Assembly: GCF_025993685.1 (NCBI RefSeq)
Contig: NZ_DAJPEN010000001.1
Coordinates: forward strand, 1-64,000
Direction: 5' to 3'
Source of the DNA: Bacteroides mediterraneensis
Lineage (GTDB): Bacteria > Bacteroidota > Bacteroidia > Bacteroidales > Bacteroidaceae
Length of the DNA stretch: 64,000 bases
Below the pieces are notes generated by a model. It had not been told where the DNA came from. It did not search any database and saw only the letters and a list, made by a program, of their open reading frames with translations. Numbering within the stretch: the stretch's first letter is position 1; each line of letters starts with the position of its first letter. Of this stretch, positions 8,302-17,259 are shown piece after piece. A program made the position numbers and the translations under genes.

Positions 8302-10626
8302 TTAATTGATGGCGATTTCATCAAGGAACAAGAAAGTCTGCTTGCCTGCCCCTGGGTGCCATTTTGGAAGTACTGGTGTATTCTTTCCGATGATGTGTAC
8401 ATAGCGTGCTTTTGTCTTCTCAAAACTGACGGTATCACGTTTCAGCACATTGTTCTTGCTGCCTTTTTCCAGTGTCGGAATGGATATCGAACCTATTTTG
8501 GTGTAAGTCTTTCCATCTTCAGAGCCATATACTTCTAATCCCGTCAGTCCGAAGATATAGTCGCCTGGGACCAGATAAGTGCCGACTGATACAGAAGATA
8601 TCTCTTTCGGTTCCTGCAAGTCGATGGTGGCATCCAAATTCTGACCGTAAATGCCGATATAGCGTCCCGAACGGTAGTTGTCATCTCCTTGCATGCCGTC
8701 TACCAGTAAGTTGGCCCCCTTGTAAGTGAACTTCTCGTCGGGTGTACATTTCAGGGTAATGGGATGCATGGTAGCCAGGTTGTACGTGAGAGTTTCTGCT
8801 GTCACATCGCTTTCACGGCCGTCGCGGATAGCCTTTGCCTTGATGGTCGTCGTCTGGTCTACCGTAAATGGTTGCGTATACTGTTGTGAGGCAGCCGATG
8901 GTTCTGAACCATCCAAGGTGTAGTAAACCGGTGCATTGTCGAATGTTTTCAGTTGAATGACAGCTGCTCCGCCTTCCCCTTTCGGTTCAACGTCGATGGT
9001 GACGTCCTCGATATCCTTTTTATAATTATATCCGTACAATTGGTACAAATCCAGCTGGTGGCGGAGTCGTTTCAGGAATCCGTTCAAATCCTTCTTTTCC
9101 GGGTTGCTCCACTGCAACTCACTCAGTGCGGCGATGCGTGGCATCATCTGCCATTCCATTTTCACGCTGTCTTTGGTCCATTCAGTCCAGATACATCCCT
9201 GTACTCCGATAATGTTTTTCTTTTCTTCCGTAGTCAATTCGTCGGATGCCGGTTCAAAGTTATATACCCGTGCCACACTGCTGATGCCTTTCAGACGATT
9301 ATATCCTGGATTGCTGAAATACAAGTGACTGATGGGGCAGACGATGGTAGGATGTCCCAGCTGTGCGGCCTTGATGGAAGCCTTTACCCCCGTCCATGCC
9401 ATGACAGTAGTTGTTTCTGGATTTGGATTGCCTTCCAGAATCTCATCCCATGCCAGCATTTTCTTGCCCCGTTTGGCTATTTCCTTTTCCACCTCATTCA
9501 TGAAATACACTTGGAGCTGGTTTTCTTTGCTGTGCTCTTTCGTGTCGCGCAGTCCCAGTTCTTTGATTTTGGCCTGGCATTTTGGACATTTTTCCCATTC
9601 TGTTTTTGGACATTCGTCTCCTCCGATGTGTATGTAAGGAGCGTCCGGGAAAATATCCATCAGTTCATTTACCACATCCTTGGCAAATTGTAATGTTTTG
9701 GGATTTCCTCCACAAAGCACTTCCTTGAATACTCCGAACTTGGTAGCTGTTTCATACGGACCGCCGGTACATCCCAGTTCCGGATACGAAGCCAGTGCTG
9801 CCAGCATGTGTCCCGGCATGTCTATTTCGGGGATGACTGTAATAAATCGTTCGGCTGCGTATGCCACGATTTCTTTGGCATCTTCCTGTGTGTAGTAACC
9901 GCTTACCGGAGTCCCGTCGAATTTGCCTGAGCCGGGAGCTGTAATTGTTTCTTTACGGTACGAACCTATTTCCGTAAGCTTGGGATATTTTTTGATTTCG
10001 ATGCGCCAGCCTTGGTCTTCGGTCAGGTGCCAGTGAAAATAGTTGACGTTGTGCAGTGCCATGACATCAATCAATTCTTTCAGATATTCTTTCGGGAAGA
10101 AATGACGGCCTACATCAATCATGAATCCACGGTAATTGTATTGCGGAAAGTCTTTCACCTCGCCTGCTGGCAGTGAGGCCAATGCTTTGCCCTTTGTGAT
10201 GGGAAGCGCCTTATGGATGGTCTGGCAGCCGTAGAAAACTCCGGCTTCGGTAGCTCCTGTGACGGTGACAGCCTCAGTTGTTACATTCAGTTCATACCCG
10301 TCTTTGTGGGTGATGGAAGGGTCAATTTTCAGTATGATACAGTTGTTCCCTGCTTTTGTACCAGTCTTGACCTCCGTACCGGTTACCTCTTTGATATAAT
10401 CGGCCAAAAGGCGGGCTGTGCTTGCCAGCTTTTCATTGCCTTCGTCGTAGACGATGGTCGTGGAAGATTTGATAACGAAAGGTGCCGCGGACGGATTTTC
10501 CGTTACTTCCTGCGGGAGTGGAATCACATTCAGGTCACCCGTCTGGGTTTCTTGTGGTGTGCATGCCGCCATGCATCCTGCTGCTAGCAGGCAGATTGTC
10601 CATACTTTTACTGAGTTTCTTTTCAT
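8302..10626 (-). CDS. Beta-N-acetylhexosaminidase lipoprotein (GH20)
   Basis: Hydrolyses terminal beta-linked GlcNAc/GalNAc from glycans at the cell surface or periplasm. The start at 10626 gives a lipoprotein signal MKRNSVKVWTICLLAAGC with a second possible lipobox AAC just after. A GH20b N-terminal domain (about residues 35-150) precedes the catalytic barrel with FHWHLTEDQGWRIEIKKYP and the catalytic pair in HIGGDECPKTEW. A chitobiase/F5-8-like C-terminal region (about 560-774) includes a Ser/Pro-rich YYTLDGSEPS segment. A minus-strand -7 box TACATTTG lies near 10672. Host mucin or N-glycan turnover is a likely role, by analogy with gut Bacteroides. Confidence 0.95.
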   Translation of the reverse strand: MKRNSVKVWTICLLAAGCMAACTPQETQTGDLNVIPLPQEVTENPSAAPFVIKSSTTIVYDEGNEKLASTARLLADYIKEVTGTEVKTGTKAGNNCIILKIDPSITHKDGYELNVTTEAVTVTGATEAGVFYGCQTIHKALPITKGKALASLPAGEVKDFPQYNYRGFMIDVGRHFFPKEYLKELIDVMALHNVNYFHWHLTEDQGWRIEIKKYPKLTEIGSYRKETITAPGSGKFDGTPVSGYYTQEDAKEIVAYAAERFITVIPEIDMPGHMLAALASYPELGCTGGPYETATKFGVFKEVLCGGNPKTLQFAKDVVNELMDIFPDAPYIHIGGDECPKTEWEKCPKCQAKIKELGLRDTKEHSKENQLQVYFMNEVEKEIAKRGKKMLAWDEILEGNPNPETTTVMAWTGVKASIKAAQLGHPTIVCPISHLYFSNPGYNRLKGISSVARVYNFEPASDELTTEEKKNIIGVQGCIWTEWTKDSVKMEWQMMPRIAALSELQWSNPEKKDLNGFLKRLRHQLDLYQLYGYNYKKDIEDVTIDVEPKGEGGAAVIQLKTFDNAPVYYTLDGSEPSAASQQYTQPFTVDQTTTIKAKAIRDGRESDVTAETLTYNLATMHPITLKCTPDEKFTYKGANLLVDGMQGDDNYRSGRYIGIYGQNLDATIDLQEPKEISSVSVGTYLVPGDYIFGLTGLEVYGSEDGKTYTKIGSISIPTLEKGSKNNVLKRDTVSFEKTKARYVHIIGKNTPVLPKWHPGAGKQTFLFLDEIAIN

Positions 10627-10952
10627 AGAACACAATTGATTTAAAGGTTTTTCTAATACTTTTTATTATGCAAATGTAATTATTTTTCTTGAATTAAGCA
10701 TACGTCTATGTATTGGTTTAGGATAACGTTATTTAAGGACAGGTCTTGACAGTTGTTTGGGTACTCCTGTGATGCATTTTTATAATTTCTTCTTATGTAT
10801 TATAGTTTTGTCGAAATAGAAAGGGGGATAGAATAGAAAAGATAGGGGAAAATACTTGTAAAAATATTTTTTTTAAATAAAATGTGGTAACTTGTGGGCA
10901 GATATTCATTGTGCTGAAACAAAGCTATGGGAAACTGCTAATAAATAAATCT
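10627..10952. promoter_or_regulatory. Divergent promoter region, GH20/GH3
   Basis: AT-rich gene-free stretch between two divergent glycosidase genes. A minus-strand TACATTTG (about 10672-10679) suits GH20; a + strand TAGTTTTG (about 10803-10810) could serve GH3 with a leader of about 135 nt. Neither has an obvious -33 TTTG. No SusCD, sigma/anti-sigma or two-component regulator adjoins, so this is not a typical polysaccharide utilisation locus. Confidence 0.45.
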
Positions 10953-13535
10953 ATGAGGTATGGTGTTTGGCTATTGGGCTTGGCTTTTCTGGGCTGTGCC
11001 CGTCCCGATTTCCGGGATTCGTCTTTGCCTTCCGACCAGCGTGCCGACTTGCTCTTGCAGGAACTGACGTTGGAAGAAAAGGTCTCTTTGATGATGGATG
11101 TGTCGAAGCCGGTGGAGCGGCTGGGAATCAAGCCGTATAACTGGTGGAATGAAGCGCTGCATGGGGTGGCTCGTGCCGGACTGGCTACGGTCTTTCCGCA
11201 GCCGATTGGTATGGCAGCATCTTTTGATGATTCTTTGGTGTATAAGGTATTTACGGCGGTGTCGGATGAGGCGCGGGCTAAAAATACTTATTACGTGCAA
11301 CATGACAGTTACAAGAGATACCAGGGACTGACCATGTGGACACCGACGGTGAACATTTATCGTGATCCGCGTTGGGGAAGAGGGATTGAAACCTACGGCG
11401 AAGATCCTTTTCTGACAAGTAAGATGGGCGTGATGGTGGTCAAAGGTTTGCAGGGAGAAACCGACGGGAAGTACGACAAGTTGTATGCCTGTGCCAAACA
11501 TTTTGCGGTACACTCGGGTCCGGAGTGGAACCGCCATTCTTTTGACGTGGAAGACTTGCCCCTTCGGGATTTGTATGAGACTTATTTGCCGGCTTTCAAA
11601 GCGCTGGTACAGGATGCTGGGGTAAAGGAGGTGATGTGTGCGTACAACCGTTTTGAAGGGGAGCCTTGTTGTGGCAGCAACCGTCTGCTGACGCAGATTC
11701 TACGGGAAGAGTGGGGATTCGACGGCATTATTTTGAGTGACTGTTGGGCCATCAATGATTTTTTTGATGAAAAAGGACATCGCACGCACAAGGACGCACC
11801 TTCGGCTGCTTCGGCGGCCGTGTTGAGTGGTACGGACTTGGAATGTGGCTCTACGTATGAATCGCTGGTAGAAGCGGCCCGGAAAAAGATGATTGATGAG
11901 AAGGTCATCGACAAGTCGGTCAAGCGGTTGCTGAAGGCTCGTTTCGACTTGGGCGAGATGGACAATCCGGAAAAGGTTTCCTGGACCAAGATTCCTTTCT
12001 CTGTAGTGGCTTCTGCGGCACACGATTCACTGGCATTGCGGATGGCGCGGGAATCCATGACGTTGTTGCTGAACAAGCACCGGGTGCTTCCGTTGAAGCG
12101 CGGTGGACTGACCGTGGCGGTCATGGGACCGAATGCCAAAGACTCGGTCATGATGTGGGGAAACTACAACGGAGTACCTTCTCATACGGTGACCATTCTG
12201 GAGGGAATCCGGTCGGCACTTGGAAAAGATGATAAGCTGATTTATGAACAGGGTTGTCCGTGGGTAGGCGATGAATTGCTGGAAAGCGTGTTCAGTGAGT
12301 GTAGGTCGGAAGGGCGGCCGGGTTTCACGGCGCGTTATTGGAACAATGTGAACCACGAGGGTAAAGTGGACGTGGAAACACGGGTGATGACACCGTTTAA
12401 TTTCTGTACTTCGGGGGCGACGGTGTTTGCACCGGGGGTGAACCTGACGGATTTTTCGGCTACGTATAATGCCACGTACCAGCCCAAAGCATCAGGGGAG
12501 ATTGTGCTGGATGTGTATAGTTATGGCAAGGGAAGGTTGCTGGTCAACCGGAAGGAGGTGATGAACTATCATAATGTGCACGGGGGCAGCAAGCAGTTTT
12601 GTACGCTGCCGGTGGAAGCCGGGCAGAAGTACGACATCGAACTTCAGTTTGAATACCTGCAAAGTGATGCGCAGTTGAACTTCGACCTGGGCTTTAAGAA
12701 GAAAGTGGATGTAGCCCGGTCGGTTCAGGCCGTCCGGAATGCCGATGTGGTGGTCTTTGTGGGAGGTATTTCCCCGAGTCTGGAAGGCGAAGAGATGGGC
12801 GTGGATTTGCCGGGTTTCCGGAAGGGAGACCGTACCAGCATCGAATTGCCGGAAGTGCAGCGGGAATTGCTGGCAGCCTTGCACCGGGCCGGAAAGAAGG
12901 TGGTGCTGGTGAACTGTTCCGGCTCGCCCATCGGACTGGTGCCGGAAACGGCGACGTGTGAGGCCATCTTGCAGGCATGGTATCCGGGGCAGCAGGGCGG
13001 TAAGGCGGTGGCCGAGGTGTTGTTTGGGGATTACAATCCGGCCGGACGCTTGCCGGTCACTTTCTACCGGAATACGGAGCAGTTGCCCGACTTTGAGGAT
13101 TACAATATGAAGGGACGTACCTATCGTTTCATGACGGAAAAACCGCTCTTCCCCTTTGGGTATGGGTTGAGCTATACTACCTTTAAGTATGGCACGGCTA
13201 CTTTCAATGCACAGACGATAGGCAGTAACGACAATCTGACGGTGACTGTACCGGTTTCGAATGTCGGTAGTCGCGATGGGGAGGAAGTAGTACAGGTTTA
13301 TCTGAATAAGGTGGGCGACGAAGGAGGTCCGGTGAAGACCTTGCGAGCCTTCAAACGGGTGTTTGTTCCGGCTGGAAAGACTGCAAATGTGTGTATTACC
13401 TTGTCAAAGAAAGACCTGGAGTGGTGGAATGAAACTACTCACAGTATCCAGTTCTGCCCGGGTGAATATCAGGTATGGATTGGAAGCAGTTCCGATGAAA
13501 AGGACTTGAGCAAGTATGCGATTACGTTGAAGTGA
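10953..13535 (+). CDS. Glycoside hydrolase family 3 beta-glycosidase with PA14 domain
   Basis: Retaining beta-glucosidase or beta-xylosidase exported as a lipoprotein. The ATG at 10953 gives the signal MRYGVWLLGLAFLGC; a GTG at 10884 in the same frame would bury it, so 10953 is preferred (860 aa). The first GH3 domain has RWGRGIETYGEDPF and the nucleophile motif IILSDCWAI; the second GH3 domain is interrupted by a PA14-like insertion (GFTARYWNN onward, about residues 450-590), and a fibronectin-III-like domain ends the protein. The domain order fits Bacteroidetes xylosidase/glucosidase enzymes; the sugar cannot be assigned. Confidence 0.94.
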   Translation: MRYGVWLLGLAFLGCARPDFRDSSLPSDQRADLLLQELTLEEKVSLMMDVSKPVERLGIKPYNWWNEALHGVARAGLATVFPQPIGMAASFDDSLVYKVFTAVSDEARAKNTYYVQHDSYKRYQGLTMWTPTVNIYRDPRWGRGIETYGEDPFLTSKMGVMVVKGLQGETDGKYDKLYACAKHFAVHSGPEWNRHSFDVEDLPLRDLYETYLPAFKALVQDAGVKEVMCAYNRFEGEPCCGSNRLLTQILREEWGFDGIILSDCWAINDFFDEKGHRTHKDAPSAASAAVLSGTDLECGSTYESLVEAARKKMIDEKVIDKSVKRLLKARFDLGEMDNPEKVSWTKIPFSVVASAAHDSLALRMARESMTLLLNKHRVLPLKRGGLTVAVMGPNAKDSVMMWGNYNGVPSHTVTILEGIRSALGKDDKLIYEQGCPWVGDELLESVFSECRSEGRPGFTARYWNNVNHEGKVDVETRVMTPFNFCTSGATVFAPGVNLTDFSATYNATYQPKASGEIVLDVYSYGKGRLLVNRKEVMNYHNVHGGSKQFCTLPVEAGQKYDIELQFEYLQSDAQLNFDLGFKKKVDVARSVQAVRNADVVVFVGGISPSLEGEEMGVDLPGFRKGDRTSIELPEVQRELLAALHRAGKKVVLVNCSGSPIGLVPETATCEAILQAWYPGQQGGKAVAEVLFGDYNPAGRLPVTFYRNTEQLPDFEDYNMKGRTYRFMTEKPLFPFGYGLSYTTFKYGTATFNAQTIGSNDNLTVTVPVSNVGSRDGEEVVQVYLNKVGDEGGPVKTLRAFKRVFVPAGKTANVCITLSKKDLEWWNETTHSIQFCPGEYQVWIGSSSDEKDLSKYAITLK

Positions 13536-13560
13536 GGAATTCCTGATAAATACAATGCAG

Positions 13561-13597
13561 GGCGGTGTCCGGTTTGCCAGACGCCGCCTTCTTTTTT
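13561..13597. terminator. Intrinsic terminator after GH3
   Basis: GGCGGTGTC pairs with GACGCCGCC around a 10-nt loop, followed by TTCTTTTTT. It lies between convergent genes. Confidence 0.8.
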
Positions 13598-13612
13598 GCA
13601 GAACGAGAGGGC

Positions 13613-14095
13613 TCAGAGAATCAGTTCATAATCCACGATTCCCAACCATTTGCCGAATTTACGGCCTACTTCCCGGAAGCTGGATACCTTTTCAAAGCCC
13701 AGTTTCTCGTGCAGGGCATAGCTGGCCTCGTTGCCTTCGGTGATACAGGCAATCAGGGCATGCAGTCCGCAGCGGCGGCATTCCTCTATCAGGTGCTGCA
13801 TCAATTCGCTGCCCAATCCTTTTCCCGTACAGGAAGGTGCCAGGTAAATGGTGGTCTCCACACTCTGGTTGTAAGCCGCCTTCTCTTTCCATCCATGTAC
13901 ATAGCAGTAACCGGCAATCTGTCCTTCCACCTCGTACACGAAATAGGGGTATTGGCTACTGATGGTCTGGATGCGGGTCCACATCTCTTCTTCGCTCACC
14001 GGTTCCAGTTCAAAGGTAATGGTGGTGTGTGTGATGTAATGGTTGTAGATGGCGGTAATGGCCGGAGCATCTTCTTTGCATACTTTCCGAATCAT
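13613..14095 (-). CDS. GNAT N-acetyltransferase, phosphinothricin-acetyltransferase-like
   Basis: A 160-residue single-domain GNAT protein. The N-terminus MIRKVCKEDAPAITAIYNHY followed by TTITFE...S and the acetyl-CoA loop TGKGLGSELMQHLI (about residues 93-106) match the YncA/Pat-like group, which acetylates amino-acid analogues such as methionine sulfone or phosphinothricin. The substrate here is unknown. It begins 3 nt after the menA stop on the same strand, so the two genes are probably co-transcribed. Confidence 0.85.
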   Translation of the reverse strand: MIRKVCKEDAPAITAIYNHYITHTTITFELEPVSEEEMWTRIQTISSQYPYFVYEVEGQIAGYCYVHGWKEKAAYNQSVETTIYLAPSCTGKGLGSELMQHLIEECRRCGLHALIACITEGNEASYALHEKLGFEKVSSFREVGRKFGKWLGIVDYELIL

Positions 14096-14098
14096 AAT

Positions 14099-14989
14099 TT
14101 AAAGAATCAATCCTAGTGTAAGTAATAATCCAAAAATGAGCATGTTGCGTGAGGTCTCTCCCAAGATGCCGTTCAGGGCTTTCCCGCGGTAGATACGGGC
14201 CATGTGCTGGGTGGTCAGGATGTGCGGAATGAGGTACAGCTGCGGAAGCAGTACGGCATAGATTTTTCCGATGCGCAGGAAATAGAAGCAGCACCAGCAG
14301 GCCGCCAGTCCCAGCAGGAAATACAGAATCAGTCCGGCTTTGGCACCCAACCGCACTACCAGCGTTTTCTTCCCGCTCACTGCATCCTGTTCCCTGTCGC
14401 GGAAATTGTTAATCATCAGCAGGGTGTCGATGAGAAGCCCACAGGCCAGTGAGGTGAGAGTGACAGCCGTGTTCCAGTCGTGTGTCATGACATAGTAGGT
14501 ACATCCCACAGGCACGAAGCCGAAGAAGACGAGCACCATCAGGTCGCCCCATCCGTGGTAAGCCAGCGGATACGGTCCGGCGGTATAGAGGAAGGCAAAA
14601 ATCATGCAGGCAATGCCGACCGGAATCATTTCCAGCCCCCCGTAGTAAAGCAGGCAAAGTCCGGTGATTCCTGCCAGCAGGGTAGTACAGACAATGCCGG
14701 CCTTCATGGCCTGCGGACTGATCCATCCTTGGGCACAGGCACGTTCCGGTCCGAGACGGTCTTCGCGGTCGCTGCCTTTCAGAAAGTCGAACAGGTCGTT
14801 GATGAAGTTGGCGTCAATCTGCATCAGGAAGGCAAACAGAAAGCACAGCAAGGCCGGTATCAGCTGGAAGTGGCCGTAAATAAAGGCCAGGGCACAGCCC
14901 AGCATGACGGGGATGGCGGCTCCGGTCAAGGTCTTCGGACGGGCGGCCAGCAGCCACGCTTTTATGGAATTGGTTTTGACGTATGTCAT
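14099..14989 (-). CDS. menA: 1,4-dihydroxy-2-naphthoate polyprenyltransferase
   Basis: Attaches the isoprenoid tail to DHNA in menaquinone synthesis; a UbiA-family integral membrane enzyme. The Asp-rich motif NFINDLFDFLKGSDREDRLG and the second motif NNFRDREQDAVSGKKT are clear, with about eight or nine hydrophobic helices. The ATG at 14989 (MTYVKTNSIKAWLLAARPKT) is chosen over 15031 because a minus-strand -7 box TAACTTTG at about 15019-15026 puts the transcript start below 15031. Menaquinone fits an anaerobe with fumarate respiration. Confidence 0.95.
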   Translation of the reverse strand: MTYVKTNSIKAWLLAARPKTLTGAAIPVMLGCALAFIYGHFQLIPALLCFLFAFLMQIDANFINDLFDFLKGSDREDRLGPERACAQGWISPQAMKAGIVCTTLLAGITGLCLLYYGGLEMIPVGIACMIFAFLYTAGPYPLAYHGWGDLMVLVFFGFVPVGCTYYVMTHDWNTAVTLTSLACGLLIDTLLMINNFRDREQDAVSGKKTLVVRLGAKAGLILYFLLGLAACWCCFYFLRIGKIYAVLLPQLYLIPHILTTQHMARIYRGKALNGILGETSRNMLIFGLLLTLGLIL

Positions 14990-15077
14990 GAAATCTGGAT
15001 TTTTAGTTTTTCGTCCGGCAAAGTTAGGCATTTTTTTACGACCTTTGTCACGACCGGATAGTTATATGTAGTTCAAA

Positions 15078-15917
15078 ATGATGAAACGACTGAATTTGTT
15101 GGCAGGTGGCTTGCTGCTGATGAGCTTCCTGCTTTCCTCTTGTGCCACGGCGTCCTTTTCCAAGTATAAGGGAGTGGGACGTGTGAAACGGTATGATTTT
15201 TACAGTGCCCAGTTGCCCGACTCCTTCGACGGTTTCCGGGTAGCTTTTGCCTCCGACTTTCATTTCGAGAGCCGGTTTACCGCCCGTCGGTTGCCGGGTA
15301 TGTGCCGGGCCCTCCGTTCGCTGGATGCGGACGTGCTGCTGTTGGGCGGAGACTATCGGGGGCGGAACGGAGGAGATGTGACACAGCTTTTCCAGGCCTT
15401 GAAGACCGTGGAGACACCCTGTGGCACGTATGCCGTGATGGGCAATCACGAACGCGGAGAAGCCGATTCGCTGGCACGGAAGGCCATGCGGGAGACAGGT
15501 GTACATTTGCTGGAACATCGGGTAGATACCCTGTGGCGGGGAAAGGAATATATCTTGCTGTGTGGCATCCGTAATCCGTTCGATTTGAAGCAGAACGGGG
15601 TGTCACCTACCTTGGCCTTGCGGGAAGAAGATTTTGTGTTGATGCTGGTGCACACCCCCGATTACGTGGAAGATGTGGATGTGTCGCACACCGACCTGGC
15701 CTTGGCGGGACATACCCACGGAGGGCAGGTCAGTCTGTTCCGCCGGTGGACGCCTGCGCATTTCTCCAAATACGGCAACCGTTTCCTGACGGGGTTGAAA
15801 CACAACAGTGCGGGCATTCCGGTGATTATTACCAACGGGCTGGGTACGTCGCGCAAGGATGTGCGCCTCTTCACTCCGAGCGAGGTGGTGCTGGTGGTGT
15901 TGCACCGGAAGAAATGA
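15078..15917 (+). CDS. Calcineurin-like metallophosphoesterase lipoprotein
   Basis: A 279-residue protein with a lipoprotein signal (MMKRLNLLAGGLLLMSFLLS then SCA) and the full metallophosphoesterase motif set: FASDFHF, GGDYRG, MGNHERGE and AGHTHGGQ. It resembles the YaeI/YkuE membrane-associated phosphodiesterase group, for which lipid A precursor or phospholipid-like substrates have been discussed; the substrate here is unknown. Its TGA directly abuts the nadD stop on the other strand with no gap. menA diverges upstream. Confidence 0.9.
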   Translation: MMKRLNLLAGGLLLMSFLLSSCATASFSKYKGVGRVKRYDFYSAQLPDSFDGFRVAFASDFHFESRFTARRLPGMCRALRSLDADVLLLGGDYRGRNGGDVTQLFQALKTVETPCGTYAVMGNHERGEADSLARKAMRETGVHLLEHRVDTLWRGKEYILLCGIRNPFDLKQNGVSPTLALREEDFVLMLVHTPDYVEDVDVSHTDLALAGHTHGGQVSLFRRWTPAHFSKYGNRFLTGLKHNSAGIPVIITNGLGTSRKDVRLFTPSEVVLVVLHRKK

Positions 15918-16511
15918 TTAGCGGTAGAGTCCTTTTTCCTGAATGATTCTGAACACTTCCGGATGCAGGAAATAGCGCAGGTCTTTGCCTTCGCGGATAC
16001 CCTGGCGGATGAAGGTGGAACTGATTTCGAGGAGGGGAGTCTGTACCACCCGGACATGAGGGGGAAGAGGAGTTGTATCCTCTAAGGGATAACCCCGACG
16101 CGGATAGACCAGGATGTGGTGACGGCGGATGATTTCCTCGGGCGACCGCCAGCGGTCGAAGGCCTGCCAGTTGTCGGCTCCGATAATCAGGTGGAATTCC
16201 CGGTCGGGATAACATTCGGCCAGCTTGTCGAGGGTATGGATGGTGTACGAAGGGCGTGGAAGCTGGAATTCGAAGTCGGAAGCCCGGAAACGGGGGTATC
16301 CGGCCACGGCAGCCTCTACCATCTCCAGACGGAGCGCATCGTCGAGCAGCGTCTCGTTCTGCTTGAACGGATTTTGAGGGGTGACCAGAAACCATACTTC
16401 CTCCAGTCCTCCGTATTCACACAGGTAATTGGCCAGTGCCAGGTGTCCTATGTGAACCGGGTTGAAGGAGCCTCCGAAAAGTCCGGTTTTTATCTGAGAC
16501 TTTTCTTCCAT
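15918..16511 (-). CDS. nadD: Nicotinate-nucleotide adenylyltransferase
   Basis: Makes deamido-NAD from nicotinate mononucleotide and ATP. GLFGGSFNPVHIGHLALAN is the nucleotidyltransferase GxFxPxHxGH signature near the N-terminus, and ISSTFIRQGIREG the late ISSTxIR motif. The start is taken as 16511 (MEEKSQIKTGLFGG); 16535 is possible. It overlaps the end of the small upstream membrane gene by 22 nt and is last in the yicC-gmk-small ORF-nadD operon. nadK for the next step lies at the left end of the window. Confidence 0.95.
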   Translation of the reverse strand: MEEKSQIKTGLFGGSFNPVHIGHLALANYLCEYGGLEEVWFLVTPQNPFKQNETLLDDALRLEMVEAAVAGYPRFRASDFEFQLPRPSYTIHTLDKLAECYPDREFHLIIGADNWQAFDRWRSPEEIIRRHHILVYPRRGYPLEDTTPLPPHVRVVQTPLLEISSTFIRQGIREGKDLRYFLHPEVFRIIQEKGLYR

Positions 16512-16675
16512 TGGATATAGTTGAGAATCTGCCATATAGCCACCAGCAACATGGCGACGGCAATGATGTATTCTTCTTTGGCTACGGCCACTACGCCTAC
16601 GGCAATGGCAGCCAGTCCGATGACGATGCAGAGCAGCGTCATCCAGCGCAGAACTTTTTTAGGATTTTTCGGCAT
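16490..16675 (-). CDS. Small two-helix membrane protein of unknown function
   Basis: A 61-residue protein, MPKNPKKVLRW then two hydrophobic helices (about residues 12-31 and 35-54) and a basic tail KKSLR. No family is recognised. It sits between gmk and nadD, 12 nt after gmk and overlapping nadD by 22 nt, which argues for a real, translationally coupled gene rather than a chance frame. A basic N-terminus and basic C-terminus with a short turn suggest both ends in the cytoplasm. Confidence 0.7.
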   Translation of the reverse strand: MPKNPKKVLRWMTLLCIVIGLAAIAVGVVAVAKEEYIIAVAMLLVAIWQILNYIQWKKSLR

Positions 16676-16687
16676 AGTCGGACGGAT

Positions 16688-17254
16688 TTAGTGTTGGAGA
16701 AAATGGCGGATGGTCTGCAAGGCTTCCGCTTTGGCCTTTTCCAGGTCGTCGTTGACAATCACCACGTCGAACTTATTGGCATAGCCCAGTTCGAAGGCGG
16801 CTTTTGCCAGACGGCTCTCGATGACTTCGGGCGCATCCGTACCTCGGCCTGTCAGTCGCTTGCGGAGTTCCTCGATAGAAGGCGGCTGGATGAAGACCGA
16901 CAAGGCCCGGTCGCCATAGAATTTCTTGATGTTGCATCCGCCCACCACGTCGACGTCGAAAATCACGTTCTGTCCGGCGGTAAGCTGTTTTTCCACCTGT
17001 GCCTTCAGGGTGCCGTAGAAACGGTCCTTGTACACTTCCTCGTATTCCAGAAACTCGTTATTGGCAATGCGCTGCTTGAATTCTTCCGGAGTCAGGAAGA
17101 AATATTCCACGCCGTTTTGTTCCGTGCCACGGGGAGCACGGCTGGTGGCCGAGATGGAAAATGCCAGGTTCAGGTTCTGTGTCAGCAAGTAATTGATGAT
17201 GGTAGACTTGCCGGAGCCGGAGGGGGCTGAAAAGATGATAAGTTTTCCTGCCAT
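16688..17254 (-). CDS. gmk: Guanylate kinase
   Basis: Phosphorylates GMP to GDP. The P-loop FSAPSGSGKSTIINYL lies at about residues 8-23, then SATSRAPRGTEQNGVEYFF (GMP binding) and the lid RLTGRGTDAPEVIESRLAKA. 188 aa is normal length. Starts 5 nt after yicC, a pairing common in bacteria. Confidence 0.96.
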   Translation of the reverse strand: MAGKLIIFSAPSGSGKSTIINYLLTQNLNLAFSISATSRAPRGTEQNGVEYFFLTPEEFKQRIANNEFLEYEEVYKDRFYGTLKAQVEKQLTAGQNVIFDVDVVGGCNIKKFYGDRALSVFIQPPSIEELRKRLTGRGTDAPEVIESRLAKAAFELGYANKFDVVIVNDDLEKAKAEALQTIRHFLQH

Positions 17255-17259
17255 ATTTT

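Noticed and set aside
10884..10953. Earlier GTG start of the GH3 gene
   Set aside because: Adds 23 residues before a complete lipoprotein signal; the ATG at 10953 is better.
8302..13535. Polysaccharide utilisation locus around GH20 and GH3
   Set aside because: No susC/susD pair, no sensor regulator and the two genes are divergent; they are stand-alone glycosidases.
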